This document shows positions 12,725-23,235 of a DNA stretch of 64,000 bases, piece by piece. Both the position numbers and the translations under genes were made by a program. The notes below the pieces were generated by a model. It worked only from the letters and a program-made list of their open reading frames with translations. It was not told where the DNA came from and ran no database searches. This stretch comes from Gerris lacustris (Eukaryota > Arthropoda > Insecta > Hemiptera > Gerridae). Where the stretch lies: NCBI GenBank assembly GCA_951217055.1, contig OX578286.1, forward strand, positions 28,464,720-28,528,719, in the 5' to 3' direction. Positions within the stretch are counted from its first letter, which is position 1. Every line of letters begins with the position of its first letter.

Positions 12725-13091
12725 TATATATGGACACAAGAATTTGATGTAAAGGACTATTATTAAATATTTTTGACGCAGTGATTAACTTCTAAACAAA
12801 AACCTACCAATTTTTTCCATTTTACGGAAAAATGTAGAATCATTGATAAGTTTTTGGGCATTAAATCCATTTATCGACATTTAAATGTTTTTCCATTGTA
12901 GGAAACCAGTATACATTTGTCTAATTGTGGTGCATTTGTCTAAGTGGATGCATCAAGCTGTGAAATTATGAAACATTAATCTATTTTGATTACCATTTGG
13001 TCCACTAGGAGCTCTGATATCATTTTATATAAAAAAAAAATATATCGGTGAAGTATAATAGTTCTACAATGAATACAAGTGAAAACCAATC
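12725..13091. other. Unassigned AT-rich sequence
   Basis: Nothing recognised. Confidence 0.5.
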
Positions 13092-13261
13092 TACCTCCTG
13101 TTATATTCTAACTTCCTGAAACGGTATTTAAAAGAGTCACATGTTGCATGACATTTATCGAAAGTTTAGCTCGTCTATCGTCAAAATATTGTACTATAAA
13201 TGAAAAGCTATCGACCTCCTGTTAAATCCTAACTTCCTGGCACGGAATTTAAAAGCGGCAC
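13092..13261. repeat. Two direct repeats, 121 bp apart
   Basis: A 48-bp motif beginning acctcctgtta occurs at 13092-13140 and 13214-13261, sharing aacttcctg and atttaaaag. A short tandem duplication or satellite remnant. Confidence 0.7.
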
Positions 13262-13933
13262 ATTAACCTAATAAGAATAAATCAGATATTGATAAAAGTA
13301 ATATCGCAAAGGTCGAAATAGGCCTGTATATAACTACCTACATGATATATAGGTATAGGGTATAGATAGTAAGACATATATTTGTTTTATCTATGAAACA
13401 TATCTACATCTAGATATTGATGTTTATGAGACATCAATATCTATATCTCTTTAATATAGATATATATAAAGCAAAGATATCCTACATTGATGCGAAATAT
13501 TATTATACATGCTCACATGATATATGTATTGTGTCTATCAATCAAAATATTATTTAGCATTACGAATATAAATTAAATCTAAAAATGGCTGAAATGAAAA
13601 TAAAGTGTATAAAAAGGTCAAATTAGTATATTAAAATAAAAAAATATAAAGAAATAAATTAAACAATTATATTAAAACAAAATTAAAGAAAGAAATAAAT
13701 GCTTAAAAGAAGGTTAGAAGCTAAACAGTAGTACAATATTGCATCAAAATGAAAAATAAAACACGAATTGAAAAGAATAATATCTGCCAAGACGTGAAGA
13801 GAGAAAAACAATATAAACGCTTTTTCATAGAATTTTATATTCAAGGCACTACATCTATAGTTCTTTTTTATATTTTAATACAACAAATTTAATTTAATTT
13901 TACTTATTTCGTTGTCACCTATTTTCTTTAACT

Positions 13934-13978
<45 letters not shown>

Positions 13979-14619
13979 CATCGTATTGCGATTTATTATC
14001 TTCCACTTCAATGTCCTTTGTTTGAATTAAGTTTAAAAAAATATATTAAAAGAAACTTGAAATAAATAAATTACTTCAATGAGTGCAACTTTTTAATAAT
14101 GTCTATTGAAATATAATGTTTCCTGTGAAACTCTAAACATTATTTTTCTTTTTTATCTTTATCCTTATAAATAAACTATTTATTAAGGGTTTACACATAA
14201 ATTATTCTAATACAATAACACAATAATACGTAATATACTAAGTAAGACAATAATACATAATGCATATATTATAGAACACAATAATCAATAATATATTATG
14301 TATTGTTTTAACACAAATATATAATTATTAGTAATCATAATTCTTAAATTAGCTTAGAGCCGAGGTTACCTTAATCCTTATGCATTTATAAACGACTATC
14401 TGGATTTCTGTCCATTGCTACGGAGTGTGTTATTTTAAATACTTTTTTGAAGTGAAACTTGTTTAGGCGCGGTAGAGTAAATTGGCTTGGATGTAACGAA
14501 ATCGTCTTACGAAGTTTGTGTTTCGAGACTCGTCTAAGTGATAGTGATTTTGACATTTTTATGTTTAGGCAATGGAACATAAGTCAAAAACGTTACGTTA
14601 CTTTTAGCTTAAAAACTCA
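13262..14619. other. AT-rich sequence with a (TA)n tract
   Basis: Contains (TA)n at 13936-13974. The remainder is low-complexity AT-rich DNA with no recognisable gene; the frames at 14386-14580 and 14459-14740 are overlapping opposite-strand shadows. Confidence 0.5.
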
Positions 14620-14895
14620 GAAAAGTATAACAGGGAGTAAAAAAGCTATAGGAGGTGTGTTATCCAGTCTCCAGCTGTTTTGGCCTCCCTCCACCGCACG
14701 TCATTGGGCCGAAGAGAGTCGAAAAGATTTATACGTGTGACAGGGAGTTAGAAAAGTACAGGAGGTTGCCATCAACTCTCAGCCCTCTCGGCCTACCTAG
14801 TATAAAGGCATATTTACAATTCGTAGAAGGCGGGCCGGCGCCTTTGAATTCAGTATTTTGTAATCAAGCCGTGGCAGTGCCGGTGTGGAGATAAG
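14620..14895 (+). repeat. Diverged tandem duplication, unknown class
   Basis: acagggagt...aggaggt followed by a cctc-rich stretch occurs twice (14628 and 14741), about 113 bp apart. The second copy runs into a GC-rich tail (gaaggcgggccggcgcc). It may be a retroelement 3' end; coding status is unclear. Confidence 0.4.
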
Positions 14896-15038
14896 AATAA
14901 AAATTATCTTCCATCTACTTTTATCAATTACTTGAATAAATTACCGATTTTATTTAATTTTATGTCGGTAGTTTACGCAGAGCGAAAACATGAATATGTC
15001 TCACTGTCTTGCGGACTCGTATGCAAGAAGTATTTATC

Positions 15039-15097
15039 TTTTTTACAGGTAAATCAACTGCCGGCTTAAGTCAGAAGTTTATTTACCTGTAAAAAAT
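15039..15097. other. Inverted repeat / stem-loop
   Basis: ttttttacaggtaaat and its complement atttacctgtaaaaaa are separated by 27 bp, giving a 16-bp perfect stem. It lies directly beside the tRNA-like sequence and may belong to the same element. Confidence 0.7.
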
Positions 15098-15102
15098 CTT
15101 AA

Positions 15103-15171
15103 ACTAGGACGAGTCTCGATCCATCGACCTCTGATATAGTAGGCACGTATGCTAACCATTGCACCACGGAA
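15103..15171 (-). ncRNA. tRNA-like sequence (SINE head or tRNA pseudogene)
   Basis: On the minus strand it reads tccgtggtgcaatggttagc, resembling an internal A box, and 35 bases on aggtcgatggatcgagactc, resembling a B box with an insertion. The acceptor halves (TCCGTGG and the 3' end) do not pair, so it is not a functional tRNA. More likely a tRNA-derived SINE head. Confidence 0.6.
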
Positions 15172-15599
15172 GTATAGATAATTTCTTAATACAAAGAATT
15201 GGTATATAAGCGTAATATTACATACATTATAATAATATAATATATATAAATGTTATTTTTATGTTTTCTCTTCATTATTCACTGAAATGTTATGAAAATA
15301 TTTTATTCTTCAATTAAATTCCACATAACCATTTCTTAATCCTGAAATAATAAAATCGTCAACATATGCAAATAGAGCAATGCAATCAACTGTTTTAGAA
15401 CTCTAATTTCAATTCTAATGCGTGATTGTCTCATACTTTATTTTTTTTTCCTTTTTTAATTTATTTGATAGGGTTACGAACTACAATTAAATTTATTAAA
15501 ATTGTTTGATTAGTGAGGATATTTGAATTAAAATATTCAAAGATCTCTAATTAGAATCCTCGACTGTGTTTTTATCCAATGTTTGATAGCGACTCATTC

Positions 15600-15772
15600 A
15601 ACTACTACTAAACCTCTTTCATGATCTCTCATGATCTACACCTCTTTCATGATCTCTCATAAACTTCACCTCCTTCATGATCTCTCATGCTCTACACCTC
15701 TTTCATGATCTCTCATAAACTACCCTCTTTCATGATCCCTCATGAACTACACCTCTTTCATGATCTCTAATT
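15600..15772. repeat. Minisatellite, unit about 30 bp
   Basis: Five to six units of acctctttcatgatctctca plus a short variable tail. Confidence 0.92.
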
Positions 15773-15995
15773 AGTAACTGATTACCACTAATGGAGAAAA
15801 AAATATTGAATTTCTTGAAAAATCAGAGGTTTTGGTCATCCTTTAATAACCTCATCCGAATGTTTTTAACATATCTACCTAGATTAAAATAGAATAATTT
15901 CAAGATAAAAATAACTTTTTATATACTACGTTTTTAAATTTTCTGTTGAATCGTATGTAATGTTGATAAAATAATTGTTATTGTTATATAATATT

Positions 15996-16464
15996 AATGT
16001 TAGTGAAAAAAAAAAGTTCCAAATTTATTTACTTCACATAAATGACAACCATCTAGAGTCTAGAGAGCTGATCTTATACCTATAAAAAGACAAATCTTTG
16101 TAGAACGGATCTCCCCAACGCCAAATCTAAACCGTGCCGTCGATATATTTGAAATAATATAAATCATATAAACGATAAATAATATAATCGATATATTTCC
16201 TGTTTTGCTGTCATTCAATGTTTATCTCTTATTTATAAAAATCACAAATTTGAAACCCGTCAAAATGAAGATTGTAAATATGGGATATGGCAAAACAAAT
16301 AAAATAACTTGCGGATTTTTTCCGAACTAACTTTCCATACAGCAATATTTGCTTAAAACCAATTCTGCTGAAAGATGGCTAAAAGTATTAAAATAATGCA
16401 TTGTCATCGTGTTCTGAGCTATGCTAAAAGTTTCAAATGTCTAGCTATTCGGGAAGTTAGTTAG
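15996..16464. repeat. Dispersed repeat R1, copy 2
   Basis: Same orientation as 1093-1550, with an extra tctagag duplication near the left end and small indels. Confidence 0.85.
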
Positions 16465-17148
16465 AAATCGATTGCCTGATTTGTACCGGACAAACAAACA
16501 AAGAAACAAACAAACAAGAAAGCAAGCTAATAAAAACGAAGTAAAATATACCTCACACCACACTTGGTTCATGATAGGTTAGACTTTCACAGTTTGGGGA
16601 ACTCCGCGTTCTAGCCTATTCCTGTTCACCACAAGACATATTTCATTAACAGGTACCTACATACTAATAAAAAGACTTTTCTCAAGTATAAACTTTTAGC
16701 TTCTGAAGATCAGAATAGCCTCAATTATTTGCACTTAAAAGGCCGCTTCAAGATTCAAGATGGTGAATTGTAAAAAAAAGTCTTACAAGGAACCTAGGGA
16801 CTAAAAAGAATCTACCTAAACAATTCCAAGGTTATCATTTCAATGTTACAAGAGATACCACGATAAGACGAAGACATTCAGAGGTACTTTGTATTTTATA
16901 TAAAAGTATTAATAGAGTAAACGAAGTATAGTCATAGTGAGAGAAACACAATATATTTATTAATTAAAACATTTGCGAGGCTGCTCATTTATAATGAGTT
17001 GCTAGTACACAGCTTACTAATCAATCTCTTACAGACAATTAATACATTAACAAGTAACAATAGTTTTTCAAAACATAATGCATAGTCATTAAATATTAAT
17101 AATGCATAGTCAAAATAAAATATTAATAAAGTGTTGGATTTATATAAG
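16465..17148. other. Unassigned sequence
   Basis: Mostly AT-rich. A moderately GC-rich patch at 16560-16640 (minus strand: aacaggaataggctagaac) resembles part of the tandem duplication at 22310-22360. No exon was convincing. Confidence 0.4.
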
Positions 17149-17345
17149 ACTAGCTGGATACCCGTGCTTCGCTACGGAATATTATTAGAATTTGATAAGT
17201 TTATAAACTAACCATCCAGAAACATTTAAATTATTTTACTATGCAAGAATATCTAGAGGGATCGAACTCCCACTTATTTCTATACCCACTCTTCTTTGAT
17301 ATGATAATTTGCAAATATCCCAAATTTACCCCCCTCCTAAATGGC
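17149..17345 (-). mobile_element. Helitron-like 3' end, copy 1
   Basis: The minus strand ends ...ccgtagcgaagcacgggt atccagctagt, i.e. a short GC-rich hairpin-like segment (ccgt...acgg) about 10 bases before CTAG, followed by T. That matches the Helitron rule (hairpin, then CTRR, inserted before T). The same 190 bp is found on the plus strand at 53505-53705. The 5' end (TC) could not be located, and other element classes are possible. Confidence 0.5.
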
Positions 17346-17600
17346 GTAAAAATTGATTAATTTGAACGAAATTCGACAAACAGGTGTATCTTAACATTTA
17401 TAACAACAGTATACTTTTTGAAAATTTCACAAAATTTTCAAGAAGAGGCCAATATGGCGGACGACTAAAACAAAAGATATCAGTCAGCAAGACGTGTTAT
17501 GTATGTAAATTTTATGAAGTATACATCGTTTTAAAGGTATTAAGAAAGAGGAAAAGCGTATGTAAATATTATCAAAAACATCTTATTTAGAGCAGGCATT
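17346..17600 (+). repeat. Family C repeat copy
   Basis: Contains attttcaagaagaggccaat-type sequence then atggcggacgactaaaa, as at 49185-49250 and 49330-49370. Noncoding. Confidence 0.6.
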
Positions 17601-17786
17601 TTGAAAAACAAAGACAGCAGAAATGAGATTATTGGGAAAACAAGTTAAGGTTATTATGGCATGCAACATTTCATTTAAAGTTCTTAATGAGTAGAGAAAG
17701 AAAGTATACATATTATGACATTATTTTCAAAATGGATGCCAGAAATGACCGAAAACACAAAAATTGAGTTTTAAATGTCAGCTGTA

Positions 17787-18102
17787 CGAGGGCCGGGCCT
17801 ATCGAAAAGTAACCTCCGAATAGCCTCGAGGTAATGACGGAGAGGTTAGGTTACCGGAAGTTCTGTGCTCGATGGACACCCAAAATTCTTATTGAGCACC
17901 ACAAATCTCGCACTTCACATTTGTCGGGGTTTTTAACTGCAGCGCACATTTCAATATGTTATAATAAACCAACCTAGAGCTTGTACGACCTTTACTCGAC
18001 CACGACTTGATGCCGACTGACCTGGCGCGTTCGTCAGTGCAACAGTGGTGCCACCACTCCCACTACTTCCACAATCGGAGGTAACTTTCCAAACGGCCTT
18101 CG
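17787..18102. mobile_element. Mariner-type MITE (316 bp)
   Basis: Ends cgagggccg...gaaaagtaacctccga and tcggaggtaactttcc...cggccttcg are imperfect inverted repeats, flanked by TA on both sides (17785-17786 and 18103-18104). The ends are typical of mariner families with CGAGGG termini. No transposase remains. Confidence 0.8.
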
Positions 18103-18225
18103 TATATTAAAGTTAAGGTCTTTTTGAGTAGGTAATGATTCTTATTGCACCGCACATTCTAAATACGCGAGATTATGCAACGTATCAATAATGCTATAAG
18201 ATTTAAAATTAATGTATAGACTGAC

Positions 18226-18543
18226 CTGTAGGGCTTGGAGTGAGTTGCTTCATGGTCATATGAACTTGAAGATCGAAGGTTTTGAAAGATGACAGCTTAT
18301 ATCCACCTCTATAGGAAGTTTTAGTCATGGCAGATATGCTTCCAGTGACAGCTCTGTTGTAATCCCTGACAGCGAAACTCTTGTAGGGAACAGCAAGTCC
18401 GACGTGAAGTCTCTTAGGTACAGGTGGAGGAGGTGTTGTAGATGGTTGGGTAGGTACTTCAGTTGTCGTTGTAGTAGGGATAGATCGAGTAAAACCTGAT
18501 CTAGAACCGATTTTGATACTCGATCCACCTCGGATTCCTGTTC
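18226..18543 (-). CDS. Coding exon 2, glutamate-receptor-like (NMDA subunit 2 type)
   Basis: Acceptor attgttgcag|GAA at 18544 and donor CCTACAG|gtcagt at 18225. Entered in phase 1 from the exon at 27375-27549, it is open for all 318 bases in only that frame in agreement with splice phase, and leaves again in phase 1. It encodes a basic, Gly/Ser-rich start (about residues 41-60), a Thr/Pro linker (IPTTTTTEVPTQP... then PPPPVPKR) and then LHVGLAVPYKSF, a helix-like stretch, and FDLQVHMTMKQLTPSPT. That strand-helix-strand order is how the amino-terminal domain of ionotropic glutamate receptors begins, and the final segment best fits insect NMDA receptor subunit 2 as I recall the family. Such proteins are ligand-gated cation channels of the neuronal plasma membrane. 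Following exons are not seen. The exon being real is well supported; the family assignment is less certain. Confidence 0.72.
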
Positions 18544-18691
18544 CTGCAACAATTAAACATCATTTCAGTGATCATATGATGAAAAATTCCTATGATGAGA
18601 GGCAGAGATTGATGGATCTATTTATTACCAAATCATAAATACAAACTTATACATTTACTAAATACAAAAGTTTATCCACGGAAAATAATAC

Positions 18692-19138
18692 TTGTTTATT
18701 TATCAAAGAAGCTTTCGGCTTTGGGTTCTGCACATCAAGAACCAACTGAGCAAGGTTAAAGACCCGATACAACCTGAAAATAATAGTGGGATATATATAA
18801 TTATATGTGGGGACTGCGATTCTGAATACGTAGAACAAACGGGCCGCAACTTTAAAACAAGAGCGAAGGAACACCTACAGCGTCCTAACAGTATAAACTT
18901 ACCTGTAGGGCTTGGAGTGAGTTGGCCTAACAGATTTAACCAGCATCTCATTGAATTTAATCACGTGCAAGCTCAGCATAAAATCGGGTTCCTCTATTTT
19001 GCCAAGAAAGAACGCAGGCTCGACTCACTGATGAACTTAGAGATTTTCAAAATTCAATGCAGAGCGGAAGATAAAAATCTTAATGAGCGGGGAGAAGCTT
19101 CCTCTTTGATAAGAACCCTTAGCTGGAGCGTCTACTAG
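18692..19138 (+). pseudogene. GIY-YIG endonuclease domain of Penelope-like pol
   Basis: The frame carries GIYIIICGDC (GIY part), EYVEQTGRNFKTRAKEHL (YIG-like YVE plus the conserved Thr-Gly-Arg and Arg/Lys-X-His helix) and QHLIEFNH, then a C-terminal tail ending RTLSWSVY and a stop. This endonuclease domain at the C-terminus is the hallmark of Penelope-like elements and nicks target DNA for retrotransposition. The upstream reverse transcriptase is gone, so the ATG is incidental and the copy is dead. Odd: between EHL and NQHL lies LPVGLGVSW, read from a 34-nt stretch that almost duplicates the host exon/intron junction at 18214-18247. Confidence 0.85.
18891..18924 (-). other. Near-copy of host splice junction inside the Penelope-like frame
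   Basis: 32 of 34 bases match 18214-18247, including the last 22 bases of the host exon and 12 bases of intron. On the minus strand this gives ...CCCTACAG|gtaagt, a better donor than the original gtcagt. It may be a templated insertion, gene conversion or a decoy donor; the origin is inferred. Confidence 0.7.
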
Positions 19139-19526
19139 AATCAGTCTTAAGTCTCCGGCATCATATGACTCGCTTACTATATATTTTTTATAATATAACT
19201 AGATCTTTTAAAATCAGTAGGCTCATTTTTTATTACTATTTCTTTGACTTTATCTTTAACTTTCATTATTAATATTTAATTTAATCTTAATAACTAGCAT
19301 TTATTGTTTTTAATTTTTTTAAAAACATTTTCTTTGTTTCATTAATTTTTAATTGATTTGACACTTCTTTAACTCTATTTTGATTAATTATCACCTTATT
19401 TATCTTTTTCTTAGCTTATTAGTTATTAATTATTTATCTCTTATTTATGTAGATTTTGTTATAAGCTTTTATTATTTTACTTTTAATTTCAGTTTATTTA
19501 TATGTTAGTAAGTTTTAACTCTAAGT

Positions 19527-19587
19527 GTTTGTTCATAGGCACTGATGATGGCTCTATAAAAGCCGAAATCTGCTTTGATAAATAAAC
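19527..19587 (+). ncRNA. Hammerhead ribozyme-like motif 1 (Penelope type)
   Basis: Core CTGATGA at 19542-19548, helix II GGCT/AGCC (19550-19553, 19561-19564), then GAAA at 19565-19568. Helix I pairs AGGCA (19537-19541) with TGCTT (19571-19575), then after an internal loop GTTTGTT (19527-19533) with AATAAAC (19581-19587). Helix III is reduced to a single A-U pair with no loop (GAA-A-U-C); predicted cleavage after C19570. Reduced helix III hammerheads are known in Penelope-like elements and act as dimers. Activity untested. Confidence 0.65.
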
Positions 19588-19640
19588 TAGTACTATCTTC
19601 CGTGGAGAGACTGTTTCTTTTTATTTATCAAAATGATCTC

Positions 19641-20193
19641 CATCAAAGCTCTTATTTCTCAATTATACATTTACATTTATTTATCTACTCGTCGGCCTTG
19701 GCCATAATGAACCCTTTATGGTTTATAAAATGAATAAGTATCATGTCAAATGATCTGATGAATAAATAGCTTTGTAATACCATTTACATTTTCTTTCAAC
19801 AAAACCGTTCCGATTACATCATTAGGTTATTACAGGAGGGATGAATGTTCACTTTGCTCGCATCTTGTCGATGACATCATCCGTATTAAACATGCCTCAC
19901 CTCTTTGGGGTTGAAACTATAGTTGTTGGTTTTTTGATATCTATAACATATCTTTACTTCAACTTTGAAATAAATAAATAAAAATATTAATCAACTTCAC
20001 TGTTTACTTTTATAAGCTAAATTCTTGATAATCCTGGCTAATTGAATTATAATAAGATCAGTAACTAATACTCACTGATACGATATGATACAGAGCTCTA
20101 AACAAGTTGCAGGAAGTTATTATAAAATGTTACAGAAATTCTGATAAAAAAGTTATAAATAACAATGTTGTACATTTCGGCCTTGACGCTTGA
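19641..20193. other. Intronic AT-rich sequence
   Basis: No feature recognised between the Penelope-like and the jockey-like remnants. Confidence 0.5.
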
Positions 20194-21129
20194 CTTATCC
20201 CCTCCACCTGTCGCCCGATTACTTTGCAGTCTGTGGATACTTGCGTCGTAGAGATAAATCTAATGAAAGTTTTCCCCAAGTGTAACCTCCTCTCCATATT
20301 CGTAGGTCATATTCTGCAGGTAGGTATAATTACAATGCTTCTATTGAATTTACCCCAAGGAAGCATCCTTGGTCCAATCCTATATTCCATATACACTTCT
20401 GATATTCCTGAACATCCTGACACCACACTCGCATCTTTTGCCGATGATAAATGTATTATAGCGTCTCACAAATCATCCAGAACTGCTTCCGACCATGTAC
20501 AACAACATCTCTCACTCCTAAAAACATGGCTAAACAAATGGAGAATTAAAATTAACGAGAATAAAAGCATCCATGTAACATTCAGTTTAAGACACGGCAA
20601 CTGCGAACCTGTATTCCTAAACCAAACTCCTATTCCTCACTCTAGCACTGTCCGCTACCTCGGGATACACCTGGATCGGCGTCTAACATGGGCACACCAC
20701 ACAAAACTCAAACGACAAGACTGCAACAGACGTTACAAACTTTTATACAGACTCCTACACCATACATCGAAACTCAACATGCATAACAAATTACTCATTT
20801 ATAACACCATAATTAAGCCCATATGGACATACGGCATTGAACTTTGGGGTTGCTCCAAACGTTCCAACTCCTATCGTATCCAAACCATTCAATCTAAAAT
20901 CCTAAGAAGAATAACCAATGCTCCTTTCTATGTTTCCAACCTTATCCTCCACAGAGACCTTAAAGTCCCATTTATTCGTGACCTAGCCTCCTCCCGATAC
21001 AAAAGTTTCCATGACTCCATATCCCACCATCCTAATCCTTTAGTCCAAAACCTATCCTCTCCATCCATTCCACAAAACCCTCCTCGACGCCTAAAGAGGC
21101 ACTGGCCACGTGACTTATTAAACAACTAA
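20194..21129 (+). pseudogene. Jockey-like LINE reverse transcriptase, internally deleted
   Basis: The frame can be followed from a stop at 20191. It starts inside the enzyme with PSTCRPITLQ (the conserved YRPI fingers motif), then only about 40 residues later reaches LPQGSILGPILY and SFADDKCIIA (the FADD catalytic box). In intact jockey-type enzymes these motifs are much further apart, and the first catalytic Asp region (AFD) lies between them, so that part is deleted. Downstream are VRYLGIHLD, the thumb, TYGIELWG, and the C-terminal RRLKRHWPRDLL, ending at a stop. No endonuclease domain or ORF1 is present. A dead, 5'-truncated copy inside the host intron, opposite to the gene. Clade assignment (jockey superfamily) is from motif style. 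Confidence 0.88.
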
Positions 21130-21343
21130 CATGTAATTCAAAAAGAAAAGAAAAGAAAGGGAAAAAAAAAAAAAAAAAAAAAAAAAATCAAGTTATTAGA
21201 TATTATGAGTACTATCGATGGATAACTTCTCATCTCATGTCACATCACAAGTCACTGTAAATATTCTGAACATATCTGTATTGCTTATAACATGTAGTAA
21301 TGTAGTCGCAATAATCTAATAAACGAAAAAAAAAAAAAAAATA
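21130..21343 (+). mobile_element. 3' untranslated part and poly(A) tail of the LINE
   Basis: Two A-runs: 21163-21187 within the tail, and a terminal run after an aataaac signal at about 21319-21341. The second probably marks the true 3' end of the insertion. Confidence 0.75.
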
Positions 21344-21663
21344 AAATCTATTGAATTTCTAGTTTTTCAATATAATGGAATTGCCGAAAGAAAACGTGTT
21401 AATTTACCCAATACATGCGACAATTTCTTTGCTGTCTTTGTTTTGCCAAAATGACACTGGCTGATACAGCAAACACAACGCTGATAAAATTTCTTTAATT
21501 TTTTTATAATAATATTTTATACTTGTATTTTTCTTATGTTGAAATAGTATGGACAGAGAGGTTTAATTTAAGTTTATTAAAATCCTAAATCAGGTCTCCA
21601 TACAACAGCAGGAATAAACGTTTTCTTTCTAAATATAGTTTATCATACAAATATGTGATAATA

Positions 21664-21926
21664 AACAGCTTGGTTTTCCGGTGGAATCCGCGTCACGAAG
21701 GGGGTGAAATCCGACGTTTCGCTTCCTCTTCGGAAGCATCTTCAGGGGTGTGGTGCATCGTGGTGTTGACTCGAAGCGAACACAGGATGTAAACTGTGAA
21801 GAAGAACTGGAAAGAAGAACGGCGTATTATACTGGTTTTCTAGACCTTAGATTGTACCTGGGTGTTTCATTACTCGTGGGTGTCCCCCCATCGTGACGTA
21901 GATTTCACCGGAAAACCAAGCTGTTT
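21664..21926 (-). mobile_element. Penelope-type terminal repeat with hammerhead motif 2
   Basis: Bounded by inverted arms: aacagcttggttttccggtg near 21664 and its complement ending at 21925. On the minus strand it holds CTGAAGA (21745-21739), helix II GCTTCC/GGAAGC (21738-21721) and GAAACGTC (21720-21713). ACGU gives a two-pair helix III with no loop and cleavage after the C. The core fits the hammerhead consensus, where position 7 is variable. The inner part of helix I pairs for only two bases, but the outer arms form a long stem. No pol frame is attached. Confidence 0.65.
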
Positions 21927-22200
21927 ATTACGAGTCTACCCGCGGAAGCCTACGCACCAATATAAATATGCGATAAGCCAGTAAAACAACTTAGCCATGA
22001 AATTTGTATTCAAATAAATGTATACTAACACCAAAACGTTTTGTTATTCTCATAGCACGGTAAAATCGAAAAGGAGGGGAGCCAATGATTGAGATTTTGG
22101 TGGGTAGTAGGTCGTGCCAACTAGCCAAACCAAAATACCAGTGGAGGGACGAGGCCCTCAGGATATACCCATTTGAGAAGAATAGATGCAAGAGAAGCTA
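21927..22200. other. Unassigned sequence
   Basis: Mixed composition; the 66-codon minus frame has no recognisable domain. Confidence 0.4.
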
Positions 22201-22515
22201 ATGTCCACCCCAGGCTGTAATAGCGCTACGGAAGTGAGTAGTTTATTATAAAACATACTCTTATAAAAAGTGTTTAACAGGTGGTTGGTTGGGTTGGGTC
22301 TATTTAGATTTCAGCCGGGACGATTTAGTCTGGAACAGGCAGGAAAAGGCTAGAACGAGATAAGTATGGACGCTAGTTGTTACAAGGGATAATGGCCACC
22401 CCGGGCTGAAGCGCTCCGGAAGGAAATAGTTTAGTATTAAGCATTCTCTTAACATAAGTTAAGTGTTTAACAGGTGGTTGATTGTGTTAGCTCAATTTAG
22501 ATTTCAGCGGGGACA
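22201..22515. repeat. Tandem duplication, unit about 185 bp x 2
   Basis: ccaccccaggctg...tttaacaggtggttg...atttcagccgggac occurs at 22205 and again at 22396 with point changes and a shorter second copy. Confidence 0.85.
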
Positions 22516-22587
22516 AATCTACTCTAATAGATATCTCAGAAAATATATTTTTTCCCAGAAAAACAACTTACGTGGTTAAATCCGTAG

Positions 22588-23105
22588 TTAAATTGTTTTG
22601 ATTTTTTAAATGAATTAAAGTATCAGTTAAGCTTAAAAAGTTAAAGAGCACAGATGGTTTAAATTAATCTAGGGCTATTTGCGGTCTAATTTCGACAAAC
22701 CATCGAAATTTCATACAAATGTGATGAGTACTTTTGAAAATATAGGTTTAAATATATGTATATTTGTGTTCATGTTGAAGAGAAACAAATGGACGCAGAA
22801 GGTTGAAACTTACATAGGACCAAGAATAGACATAATTATGACCTACCATACAAATTTCATTAAAATCGGATGCGTAGTATTTAAGATATATTGGCTCGCA
22901 AAAATTGAGTGACAGACAGACACGGAACCAAAAATGTTCCCTGATGTCAGAAACAGATTTCTAACTCAAAATTTTTGAAATCGGAGACAAAATATTTACG
23001 TTCTTCAGCACGATCACATAGCTCACAATCACATAGCACATGATCACATAGCTCGCGATCACATAGCATTCCGTTACCTTCGGTAAACTCGGAAGCAAAA
23101 TAAAA
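22588..23105 (+). repeat. Family A repeat with expanded end
   Basis: Right two-thirds of family A. The motif cgatcacatagc, single in other copies, is present four times in variants at about 23008-23067 before the terminal hairpin. A further short family A end lies at 23183-23230. Confidence 0.88.
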
Positions 23106-23235
23106 TAGTTTTGCGTCGATCTTCGACATGGAATACACTCATCTATCACTAATAATTATTTCTTAAGAATCATTTTCTTCAGAATGATCCCATATCATCT
23201 GTTACCTTCGGTAAGTTCAGAAGCAAAAAATAAAT

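Larger units (their letters stand above)
18664..19640 (+). mobile_element. Penelope-like retroelement remnant
   Basis: Holds the GIY-YIG frame (18692-19138), an AT-rich 3' part and a hammerhead-like hairpin (19527-19587). Sequence at 18664-18712 is the inverted complement of 19569-19615 (ttgataaataaac...ttccgtgga), so the element is bounded by inverted terminal segments, as often seen in Penelope-like elements. The reverse transcriptase part is missing. It sits within 120 bp of the host exon, in the intron, in the opposite orientation to the gene. Confidence 0.8.

Noticed and set aside
14459..14894. Possible exon 3 of the receptor-like gene in the GC-richer block.
   Set aside because: Wrong strand for the longer frames, internal duplication, and no receptor-like residues or phase-1 acceptor on the minus strand.
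15103..15171. Candidate functional tRNA gene.
   Set aside because: Acceptor and T arms do not pair and the B box carries an insertion; kept only as a tRNA-like sequence.
16560..16660. GC-richer patch with a minus-strand gtgtgag|gtatat donor-like site.
   Set aside because: All frames except a 21-codon stretch have stops, and it resembles part of the repeat at 22310-22360.
18703..18951. Minus-strand frame overlapping the GIY-YIG frame, and frames 18325-18552 and 18647-18874.
   Set aside because: Shadows in other frames of the Penelope-like frame or of exon 2; the exon is read in a different frame set by its splice phase.
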